This document shows positions 17,757 to 25,579 of a stretch of DNA of 45,550 nt, piece after piece. This stretch comes from Pseudomonadales bacterium. GTDB taxonomy: Bacteria > Pseudomonadota > Gammaproteobacteria > Pseudomonadales > JAHRWD01. How positions within the stretch are numbered: position 1 is the first letter of the stretch; each line of letters begins with the position of its first letter. The notes under the pieces were generated by a model. That model was not told where the DNA came from. It made no database searches and was given only the letters and a program-made list of their open reading frames with translations. The stretch spans positions 1 to 45,550 of the forward strand of contig JAESUM010000057.1 of NCBI GenBank assembly GCA_016763075.1, written 5' to 3'. Position numbers and translations under genes: made by a program.

Positions 17757-19280
17757 CTAGTTAACGCGAGGTAAGTTTCCATAGCCTGCAATCACGGCAT
17801 CAATACGTGAAGCTAAATTACTAATTTGTTGCTGAGATTGTTCAAGGTTTTCAACGGCAGTTGTTTTGAATGATGAATCTATCCAAAGGTGTTCAACAAT
17901 GTGTAGCCGGGCAGAATCAAGAAATGCCTTCAAACTGGTTTTTTGTTCCTTAAGGTCAGCTTGAAGCAAAGACAATTCATTGACTCGGTTTTCGACAAAC
18001 CGGTCCGTATGTTTAGCTGGCTCCATATATTCTGGGTTCATTCGTTCTAACATCAGCCGGTTCTCAGGGTAACGAACGTATTCATCAATATGCTGCCAGC
18101 GCCCATCAATATGAGTTTGCTTGTAGTGCGAATCAAAAAATTGTTCCTGTAATTCCTTACGGCTATACCCTATTGCATCATCAGCAAGATCTTCTTGTCC
18201 TTGCGGGGCAACGTACAAATGCTCATTGTCTTTGCATTGCCATTCAACGAATTTTTTCTCTGTTGTGGCTTGTTGCTTTTGATCTAGATATAGTTTGTGT
18301 CCTCGGTTATCTACGCGCTGCACTTCGCTTTCTTTATCGGCTTTAAGTGAGGCTTCCCACGTTGAAATAAGTTTTTCTAAACGTTCTGGGTAAAAACCAG
18401 TTCCCAAACCCAAATGGGACTCATAGCATTCGTTCAGTGCTTGTTTTTGTTCTGGGCTATTCCACAGACAATGTTGAAGCAGTGAACAATCCCATATCGA
18501 TACCTGCTTCTGGCCATTGGTAAAGGCCGATACCTTTAACAGTTTGACAATTTTCCGCCAGCGTCGGTCTGAAATATATTGGTTATTCTGACTGAGATAA
18601 TCGCGTACTGCGTGTAACAGTTGAATGATGTCGGTTGGCAGCACAATAGCTTGGGCTTGGCACTGAATATCTTCTATTACCGCCGGGTTAAGTTTGTCGC
18701 CCTCAATGAGTTTTATTTTTGAGTTTGACGAAAGCGTAAGCAGGTTTTCAAACTGATGTTCTGAGACAGGTTGCACTTGGTAGCGCACCAAAAATCGATC
18801 GTACAGGGCTTCTAACTCACCCTCACTAGGCAGTTCATTACTAGCGGCTACCACTGAAATCAAAGGTACTTTGACGCGCTGGGTACCGTTATCAAATTCA
18901 CCTTCATTTAATATGGTAAGCAACGAATTAAGAATGGCACTGTTTGCCTTAAAAATTTCGTCGATAAAAGCAATGCTAGCAGCGGGTAAGTAGTGATCGG
19001 TTAAGCGGTGGTATTGGTCATCTTCCAAGGCCTTAATCGACAATGGCCCAAACAATTCTTCGGGTACCGAAAACCGAGTGAGCAATCTTTCGAAATACTC
19101 ACCACCGCTAAATACATTGTGTAATTTTCTAGCTAATACGCTTTTGGCGGTACCGGGCGGGCCTACCAATAACGTATGTTCACCGGCTAAAGCGGCTAAT
19201 AAAATTAGTCGCGATGGCGCATCGCGCTCAATTAAACCCTCAGTTAAGGATTGAATTAAACGCTCGAGTGATGGTTTCAA
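17757..19280 (-). CDS. ravA: MoxR-family AAA+ ATPase, RavA homologue
   Basis: This 507-residue ATPase has Walker A GPPGTAKS (40-47), Walker B IAFIDE (D107, E108), sensor-1 Asn in AASNE (149), and a likely arginine finger in LYDRFLVRY (R162). A winged-helix-like region and a LARA-type C-terminal part complete the RavA layout. MoxR ATPases work with VWA partners as chaperones that load metals or remodel cofactor enzymes. The start is a TTG overlapping the TGA of the DmsB-DmsC gene (TTGA), and no later Met fits the domain. This implies translational coupling to the molybdoenzyme subunit. In E. coli, ravA-viaA stands apart from any molybdoenzyme operon. Confidence 0.88.
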   Translation of the reverse strand: MKPSLERLIQSLTEGLIERDAPSRLILLAALAGEHTLLVGPPGTAKSVLARKLHNVFSGGEYFERLLTRFSVPEELFGPLSIKALEDDQYHRLTDHYLPAASIAFIDEIFKANSAILNSLLTILNEGEFDNGTQRVKVPLISVVAASNELPSEGELEALYDRFLVRYQVQPVSEHQFENLLTLSSNSKIKLIEGDKLNPAVIEDIQCQAQAIVLPTDIIQLLHAVRDYLSQNNQYISDRRWRKIVKLLKVSAFTNGQKQVSIWDCSLLQHCLWNSPEQKQALNECYESHLGLGTGFYPERLEKLISTWEASLKADKESEVQRVDNRGHKLYLDQKQQATTEKKFVEWQCKDNEHLYVAPQGQEDLADDAIGYSRKELQEQFFDSHYKQTHIDGRWQHIDEYVRYPENRLMLERMNPEYMEPAKHTDRFVENRVNELSLLQADLKEQKTSLKAFLDSARLHIVEHLWIDSSFKTTAVENLEQSQQQISNLASRIDAVIAGYGNLPRVN

Positions 19281-21199
19281 TCTACAGATTTCCAGACAAA
19301 AATATCTTTAATATGTCCAAACATTTGTTTAGGCGATGTGGTTTTAATAGTTTCAAGTAGCTCTCCTACTTTAAACGCATGGTGACCTTGACGAACCACA
19401 CCCATTTGCTCCATATCGGCTAAACCAGTTTCACGAGCATGTGCTTCGAAACCTTTGTTTTTCCAGAAGAATGCGCCGGGCATGGTGGTAGGAATAACCA
19501 ATACGAAAAACAGTGAGCGGCTAATGGTAACCGCAGCAATGGTGAGTACTAATAGTAAATACCAACCGGTCAGTGCCAGCGTGGTTCCAACATCAAAGCT
19601 CACCAATACGCCTGCTAATACAAGGCTGGTACCTAACAATACGTTTCGTGTAATCCAAGATTTACCGTAGGTGGTTGATTGCTCATAGAACGACCCTGCT
19701 CCTTCGCCACCTTGACGGTGCATATCGCGCCCATGAACTACGTGGCCAATTATTTCAAGCAGCAAGCCAGCAAACACCAAGCTGCCAAGAGTCATCACTG
19801 CCTGACGTGTAACCTCTGCAGATTCAACTAAAAACGGTAATGCAATCGCTCCAACCAATAACGCACCGAGGTTCATTGTATTGCCATAAAAGGCACTGCC
19901 ACTCTGCCAATGATCCCAAAAAGGGCGAGCTTTAATGCGGTAAATTTTGACCATGAAATACAACCCGAGGCTGCCACTGATCACACCTAAACCGGCAAAG
20001 CCATTGGCAAGTGTTGTAAAAAATGCGCCGTCGAATAACGAGAAAAATACATAACCAGAAAATCCTGCAAAGAAACCAGATACGCCTGCAATTTCTCGGC
20101 TTAGGTTTGAATATCTAAGGTTATTAAAACCACGGTAAAAGCGGTGCGGTTTTCCAAGGTGCATATTTAATTTAAACAAACCAAAAGCTTGAATCACAAA
20201 CATCACACCCAGCAGCGGTATGAATGCCATCGAAGTAGTGATGGATACTATGGTTGCAAGATCCAGCAAGCCACCCACTACCAACAATAAAAATGCGCCC
20301 AACACAGCTTGTGTACCTAGGGTAAACATCACGTGCGCACTTTCGTGAGAACCCAAAAGTTTTTCCCAATTCCAGTGACGCTCTTTGCCAAACTTTTCAT
20401 CTACTACTGGGGTGAAAATACCAACACTGTCGTCGCGGTGATATTTAATTGGCGTGGAATCGGTACGGGTCATTTCGCGGTGAGTAGACCGCGTTTGCTG
20501 AAAACGTATATTTGGGCGGGTGATTTCTGGATCAGGGAAGCCAGGAATGGATGTTTTGTTTTCAACATTACCTTCTGGCATATTTTCAATAACACCAAAA
20601 TCTAAAGCATTAGCCAAACAAGCGCTGACACAGGCGGGTTTAAGATTCACTTCAAGGCGATCAACGCACATATTACATTTGCTGACTTCACCTTTAATTG
20701 GGTCGAGCTGTGGCGCGTTATAGGGGCAAACCCATGTGCAGTAGCCACAACCAAAGCAAATATCAGGGTCTTGCAAGACTGCGCCGTACTCAGCGAATTT
20801 TGTATACGCTCCTGTAGGACAACCTTTTAAACAAACTGGATCTTCACAGTGGTTACAGGCCATCGAAATATTAAGGCGTTGATAATCTGGGTGTGTACCG
20901 CCCTCAACAAAACCAACCGAACGAAAAGCGATGTGTGCAGGGTTGTCGTTCTTTTCGCTACAGGCAGCTTCGCAGGCATGACAGCCAATGCAGTTGTCTG
21001 CATTAAGAACAAAGCCATGTTGCTTATAACGATTGGGGTTTTCACCAATACCAGCATCATTATTAATATTAAGGCTTTCATTGCGCAAACCTGAATCTAA
21101 TTGAGTCAGCTCAATTTTTGAACCGTAACGGGTTTCTTTTTTGGTTTCTTTATCCCAAAGAAACGAGTATTCCGGCTCATCACTTCTTACTTTAATCAT
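19277..21199 (-). CDS. Fused DmsB-like ferredoxin and DmsC-like membrane anchor
   Basis: This 640-residue fusion carries an N-terminal domain (about 60-200) with four complete [4Fe-4S] Cys sets: C70/73/76/80, C115/118/123/127, C148/151/154/158 and C175/178/190/194. This is the DmsB pattern for electron transfer. The C-terminal half (about 285-590) is a multi-helix membrane domain of the DmsC type (HESAHVMFTLGTQAVLGAF and following helices), expected to exchange electrons with the quinone pool. DmsB and DmsC are normally separate proteins. It lies 74 bases after the catalytic subunit and overlaps ravA by 4 bases. No Tat signal occurs in either subunit, so the iron-sulfur and catalytic parts should face the cytoplasm. 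Confidence 0.9.
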   Translation of the reverse strand: MIKVRSDEPEYSFLWDKETKKETRYGSKIELTQLDSGLRNESLNINNDAGIGENPNRYKQHGFVLNADNCIGCHACEAACSEKNDNPAHIAFRSVGFVEGGTHPDYQRLNISMACNHCEDPVCLKGCPTGAYTKFAEYGAVLQDPDICFGCGYCTWVCPYNAPQLDPIKGEVSKCNMCVDRLEVNLKPACVSACLANALDFGVIENMPEGNVENKTSIPGFPDPEITRPNIRFQQTRSTHREMTRTDSTPIKYHRDDSVGIFTPVVDEKFGKERHWNWEKLLGSHESAHVMFTLGTQAVLGAFLLLVVGGLLDLATIVSITTSMAFIPLLGVMFVIQAFGLFKLNMHLGKPHRFYRGFNNLRYSNLSREIAGVSGFFAGFSGYVFFSLFDGAFFTTLANGFAGLGVISGSLGLYFMVKIYRIKARPFWDHWQSGSAFYGNTMNLGALLVGAIALPFLVESAEVTRQAVMTLGSLVFAGLLLEIIGHVVHGRDMHRQGGEGAGSFYEQSTTYGKSWITRNVLLGTSLVLAGVLVSFDVGTTLALTGWYLLLVLTIAAVTISRSLFFVLVIPTTMPGAFFWKNKGFEAHARETGLADMEQMGVVRQGHHAFKVGELLETIKTTSPKQMFGHIKDIFVWKSVD

Positions 21200-21273
21200 G
21201 GTTTTTGTTCTGCCCTGTAACTGAATTTGAGACTACCGTGTGTGATAACACTGCTTTTAAACTTACTGCGTAC

Positions 21274-23478
21274 TTAGTACGTACGCCGTTCCATGCTCAT
21301 TTGAGCTGCGGCTTTTTGATCTTCAATCCGCTCTAGGCGAATTGCCGATTGTTTATAAGCGGGCTGACGCGAATGCGGGTCAAGTAGCCCTAGGGTTAAA
21401 CGGTTAACACAATCATGAAAATGAAACGGTACAAAAATCATATTCTTAGGTACACGCTGGGTTAACTGCGCCATGATGATGGCGTCACCGCGCTTGGAAA
21501 TCACTCGAACATATTCTTGTGAGCGAATGCCCAACTCCTTTGCCGCATCTGGGTTCAATTCCATGAAAGGAATCGGGCTATATTTGTTATTGTTACCCAC
21601 TTTTCCAGTTTTAGTACGGGTGTGGAAATGCTCAACCAGCCGGCCTGTGTTTAGCCAGAATGGGTATTTGTCATCCGGCACTTCGTTGTTATCGATAAAC
21701 GGAAGCGGTATGAGCTTGGCCATGCCGTCTGCGTACCGGAATGTACCTGGCTCTGTATACAAGCGTTTACCGCCTGCTTTTATTGGCTCGCCTTTGTCTG
21801 CGTCTTCTTTGGTGTAAGGCCATTGAATGCCTCTGTTCTCTTCAATTAGGTCATGAGTCATACCAGAGATGTCTACCAAACGTCCCTTCGATAGATGAGT
21901 CATTTCCTCAAATACTTCTGCAGGTTTTTCAGGGAAGTTTACTTTCTCTGCCTGTTTAAAACGCTTAGCTAACTCGTTAAAAATAGCAAGATCTGACTTA
22001 GAATTACCGTGTGGATCAGTCACTTGGCGCGTAATGTTCACACGGCGCTCGGTATTGGTGAAGACTCCTTCTTTCTCGGCCCATGTTGCTGCCGGCAAAT
22101 ATAGGTGCGCGTATTGCGTGGTTTCTACATCAACGTAAGAATCTTGAACCACGAGGAAATCGAGTTTTTCCAAGGTTTTTCGAATACGCGCAGTATTGGG
22201 CATAGAGGTCATCGGGTTGGTTGCAACCAACCACAAGCCTTTAATTTCACCGAGCTCAATGGCTGGGAAAATATCAGTCTGCGCTAAGCCACGTTTCTTG
22301 GGAAAAAACTCTGGGTCGACGTTCCAAAACTTGCCAATTTCTGCACGATCATCGGGATTTTCCAATGCACGATAACCTGGCAAGCCCGAGCACGAAGACC
22401 ACTCGCGTGTACCCATGGCATTACACTGGCCAGTAATTGAAAGACTAGTGCCGCCGGGCTTACCAATATTACCGGTCACCAAATTAAGGTTGTTGACTCC
22501 AACCACTCCATCGGAGCCATGGGTGCTTTGGTTAATGCCCATGGTCCAAATACTGGTTGCTGCACCGGCTTTTGCATAAATGCGCGCAACGTTACGAATG
22601 GTGTCTTCATCAATGCCGCAAATTTTAGACGCAGTCACTGGGTCATATTTGGCGACTTCAATTTCAAGCTGTTCAAAACCAACGGTGTTGGCTTTGATGT
22701 ACTCGCGGTCTTCTAGGCCTTCATCCAAAATCACGTGTATCAGTGCGTTTTGCAGCACTACATCGGTGCCTGGCGTAATGGCCAAATGCATATCAGCTTG
22801 CTGGGCAAACATGGTTACCCGAGGGTCCACCACAATGAGTGGGAAATGACGTTTGTCACGGGCTGCTTTAATACGCCAATAGATAATCGGGTGTTGTTCA
22901 GGCAGGTTTGAACCCCACGCGATCATACAATCGGTTTGTTCCAAGTCCTCGTAGCAACCCGGCGGCCCATCAGAGCCAAATGAGCGTTTGTAGCCCGATA
23001 CCGCAGAAGCCATGCAAAGCGTCGTATTGCCGTCGTAGTTATTGGTGCCAATAACACCGCGGGTTAACTTGCCAAGGGTATAAAACTCCTCAGTCATCAA
23101 CTGACCCGTAGAAACCACCGCAAACGAATCGCGGCCATAGGTTTCTTGAATGCGCGAGATTTCAGAAGCCATGTGATCCATTGCTGAATCCCAATCGGTT
23201 TCGCTATAGCCTTTCGATATATCGTCACGAATAAGCGGGTTGTTACCACGGCCTGGCGAGTCGAATAGCTCGTGCTCGAAAATACCTTTTACGCATAATT
23301 TGCCGCGGTTAACATCTGCGCCACCCACGCCACGTGAAGAAACAGGCTTGCCTTCAGCGTTGCTTCCTATTTCAATTGAACACCCAGTAGAGCAATACCC
23401 ACAGGTTGAATAAGTCCATTTGACCACTTCTTTGTCTACGATTTTGATCGGGTTCTTCTTATTTCGACCGAATAACAT
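21274..23478 (-). CDS. Molybdopterin oxidoreductase, assimilatory-nitrate-reductase-like
   Basis: This 734-residue catalytic subunit belongs to the DMSO-reductase superfamily. The N-terminal [4Fe-4S] site is C26, C29, C33 and C62. The probable Mo-ligand Cys is C155 in NTTLCMASAVSGYKRSFG, followed by DGPPGCYEDLEQTD. This stretch resembles NapA/NasA nitrate reductases and differs from DmsA, which uses Ser. The C-terminal WLNTGRLVEHFHTRTKTGKV is the usual cofactor-binding end domain. There is no Tat signal, so the enzyme is cytoplasmic. Length and motifs suggest nitrate reductase, but the DmsB-DmsC partner is not the usual one and another substrate is possible. The ATG has GGAG upstream. It is the first gene of the ravA-viaA operon. 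Confidence 0.88.
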   Translation of the reverse strand: MLFGRNKKNPIKIVDKEVVKWTYSTCGYCSTGCSIEIGSNAEGKPVSSRGVGGADVNRGKLCVKGIFEHELFDSPGRGNNPLIRDDISKGYSETDWDSAMDHMASEISRIQETYGRDSFAVVSTGQLMTEEFYTLGKLTRGVIGTNNYDGNTTLCMASAVSGYKRSFGSDGPPGCYEDLEQTDCMIAWGSNLPEQHPIIYWRIKAARDKRHFPLIVVDPRVTMFAQQADMHLAITPGTDVVLQNALIHVILDEGLEDREYIKANTVGFEQLEIEVAKYDPVTASKICGIDEDTIRNVARIYAKAGAATSIWTMGINQSTHGSDGVVGVNNLNLVTGNIGKPGGTSLSITGQCNAMGTREWSSCSGLPGYRALENPDDRAEIGKFWNVDPEFFPKKRGLAQTDIFPAIELGEIKGLWLVATNPMTSMPNTARIRKTLEKLDFLVVQDSYVDVETTQYAHLYLPAATWAEKEGVFTNTERRVNITRQVTDPHGNSKSDLAIFNELAKRFKQAEKVNFPEKPAEVFEEMTHLSKGRLVDISGMTHDLIEENRGIQWPYTKEDADKGEPIKAGGKRLYTEPGTFRYADGMAKLIPLPFIDNNEVPDDKYPFWLNTGRLVEHFHTRTKTGKVGNNNKYSPIPFMELNPDAAKELGIRSQEYVRVISKRGDAIIMAQLTQRVPKNMIFVPFHFHDCVNRLTLGLLDPHSRQPAYKQSAIRLERIEDQKAAAQMSMERRTY

Positions 23479-23928
23479 AGGGGCTCCATCGGTTAAGGCA
23501 ACACTCTGGTTGCAATCATATTACTTCTTTTTTACGCGGCTCTAAGCGAGCTAAAAAAGCTGGCTAAAAAGCTGTGCGGCATTCTAATACCGTTTCCAAA
23601 GCAAAAAACATGCCGCTTTGTCCATTCGTTGAACAACCGAACAAATTCAACGCCCTAATCATTACCGGCAACGCTGGCATGACCAAGCATGAAATTTCGC
23701 GCACAATTCTACCGCACTACGGCAAAAAAAGTGCTGTTATTGTGCGCTTTCAACATAGTGGCGACTCAGGAAAAGCAGGTTGGGTATGGGTTAAATCCAG
23801 ATAATCGAAACTTAGGTTAAAACTAACTACTGCGGACAGCCCGTATGAAAAAGTGATCCAGTTTTCGACAACCGACACTCCTTCTGCACAAAGCGGTCAT
23901 CGGCGAATGGTCGTATCAAGATGAAGTT
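23479..23928. other. Gene-free region upstream of the molybdoenzyme operon
   Basis: This 450-base gap must hold the operon promoter. Apart from the nested inverted repeat, a short direct repeat GCTAAAAA(A)GCTG occurs near 23549-23573. A 76-codon plus-strand frame (23574-23804, GTG start) has no ribosome site and no recognisable family, so I do not call it a gene. Confidence 0.55.
23699..23747. other. Nested inverted repeat upstream of the molybdoenzyme operon
   Basis: GCGCACAAT (23699-23707) pairs with ATTGTGCGC (23739-23747). Inside it, GCACT (23714-23718) pairs with AGTGC (23730-23734) around an A-rich loop (T-rich on the minus strand). It lies about 220 bases before the operon ATG and 180 bases after the upstream gene's stop. 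It could be a structured leader, a terminator of the upstream gene or a protein site. Confidence 0.5.
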
Positions 23929-24303
23929 TCATCTATCGAACCATTCACGGGCCTCCAACGCACTAGAAAAAAAGTCAACATCCCATGAGATTTCTTCAGT
24001 CAGGTGCTGATAAAACACGGCCAAAGACTGCCCCGCTTCATCTTTTGAAGTAACCGTGGCATTTTTGATGCGCTGATTGGTTTCTGCGATTGCAGCAATA
24101 TACGCTGCCAATTCTGTAACGTGACTGGTCGATATATTGGTTTTTTTGATTTCCGACCAGTCACTAAGAATGTAGCGCAGCTCTTCAAAGCGCCTGTCGC
24201 CGCTTAGCGCCAAGGTGGTATCTAGCAGTTCTTGGCCATACACCATATCTTGGTACTTAACCCAAAGTAGCTGTTTGGACTCCCAATTAAGCTCAATAGT
24301 CAT
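23929..24303 (-). CDS. Small STAS/SpoIIAA-like protein
   Basis: The protein has 124 residues. The pattern RYILSDWSEIKKTNISTSHVTELAAYIAAI resembles the STAS/SpoIIAA-like group often found as single-domain proteins in proteobacteria, but I recognise it by pattern only. There is no signal peptide or membrane segment. A strong ribosome site (AGGGAGAAG) precedes the ATG, which supports it as a real gene. It lies upstream of the molybdoenzyme operon on the same strand but 450 bases away, so it is probably a separate unit. Function unknown. Confidence 0.6.
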   Translation of the reverse strand: MTIELNWESKQLLWVKYQDMVYGQELLDTTLALSGDRRFEELRYILSDWSEIKKTNISTSHVTELAAYIAAIAETNQRIKNATVTSKDEAGQSLAVFYQHLTEEISWDVDFFSSALEAREWFDR

Positions 24304-24666
24304 GATACTTCTCCCTTTTCCGAGCGGCTCAAATTACAAGACTTGTGACAATGGTTTTAACTTCTAAAAGCGTAGACCAAGCATTGAAGATCACCAATAG
24401 AATCCTAATAAATACAGAGCTAAAAATGACTGCTGAAGCAATATCTAACTGATGATAAGTATGGTGAAGAAACGTAGAAGCACTAGGGAAAGCGCGAAAG
24501 AGATTTAGCGAGAAACACAACTACCGCCAGATAGTTGTTATTGGCAATACGCCAATTGGTGCTGCGCGCTGCCGATAGCTGTCAACCCGCGCAGAGATCA
24601 AACCAGTAGCTATAAACCAGGGCAGCGATACCCATGCAGAAAATCACGAACTCAAGCATACAGTGC
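24304..24666. other. Gene-free region
   Basis: In this 363-base gap I see no convincing gene. The 63-codon minus-strand frame (24329-24520) is hydrophobic by composition but lacks a ribosome site. A small inverted repeat ATTGGC-5-GCCAAT (24540-24556) could be a regulator site. The promoter for the STAS-like gene must be here. Confidence 0.5.
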
Positions 24667-25440
24667 TCAGTTAAGAGTGATCCAGTTACCGACTGCTTGA
24701 ACGGGTTGCTGGGCTTCACTTTCAACCCATGCTACCAATGCATATTTGCGTGCTGCCGGAAGGCCAGTTGAACTAAAAGGAATTTGCAATGCGTAGCCGT
24801 CATCGCTAGTTAGTTTGCTGGTCATCGAGCGTAAGATTACAAAATCATGCTTAAGAACATGACCACGGTTTTCGCCGCGTTTTACGTCGGTGGCAAGACC
24901 AATGCCCAGCCATGCAACGTTCACTACAAACGACTGTACCTGCTTAGCTTGGGGAGTAAAGGTTACAAGCGCGTCGCTACCGTTATATGACAAATGCAGG
25001 TTGCCGGGTTCGCTTGAAGAAGGGTTTGGCCACCTAAAACTGCTAAAGAAACCGCGCCATTCCTTTCCATCAACAACAAAACCCGGCGTGTACACACTAT
25101 TAATATTGCCAGCGCCTCTGTGCTTGGTCTGTCGTACGCTATGTTCGGGTTTTGCATAACGGTCTTTCCAGCCGATGTAATCCCAATAATCCACATGAAA
25201 AACAACGGGGATTCGAGAACTCCATAATTTGTCATCGGCCAATAATTTACTGATGCGTTTGTCAGCCGGCGGGCAGCTACTACAGCCCTGCGAGGTATAT
25301 AGTTCGATAAGCTGAACCTGCTTCTTACCGCTATTTTCATCAAATGATTCCACTGCAAAAGCATTCATTGCGAATGCCAATAAAATACCAGCGGTTAAAT
25401 ATTTGAACTTGAACCGAATTAATGTGACCTGTTTACTCAT
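24667..25440 (-). CDS. Exported DUF1223 thioredoxin-like protein
   Basis: The protein has 257 residues and an N-terminal signal segment (about 13-29, ending in NAFA). The family core follows: ELYTSQGCSSCPPADKR with a CxxC (C53, C56), then HVDYWDYIGWKDRYA and VYTPGFVVDGKEWRG. DUF1223 proteins have a thioredoxin-like fold and are predicted to be exported, but their reaction is not established. An AAAGG ribosome site precedes the ATG. It stands alone between gene-free stretches. The CxxC suggests a redox or metal role, which is inference. Confidence 0.85.
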   Translation of the reverse strand: MSKQVTLIRFKFKYLTAGILLAFAMNAFAVESFDENSGKKQVQLIELYTSQGCSSCPPADKRISKLLADDKLWSSRIPVVFHVDYWDYIGWKDRYAKPEHSVRQTKHRGAGNINSVYTPGFVVDGKEWRGFFSSFRWPNPSSSEPGNLHLSYNGSDALVTFTPQAKQVQSFVVNVAWLGIGLATDVKRGENRGHVLKHDFVILRSMTSKLTSDDGYALQIPFSSTGLPAARKYALVAWVESEAQQPVQAVGNWITLN

Positions 25441-25579
25441 CGGAAAAACCTTTGTGACTAAGCTGCATTGTGATCAGCCATTCTAGACACTCCCGGTTAG
25501 GGGGAAGTTCCTTGCTCATATTAATTAGGCAGTTAGGCTATCCTATCCACCTTGGGCCAAGTCATTGCATACGTTGCGA

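Noticed and set aside
23574-23804. 76-codon plus-strand open frame upstream of the molybdoenzyme operon
   Set aside because: It has a GTG start without a ribosome site, runs across the nested inverted repeat and resembles no known protein.
24329-24520. 63-codon hydrophobic minus-strand open frame
   Set aside because: There is no ribosome site. The hydrophobic look follows from A/T-rich composition.
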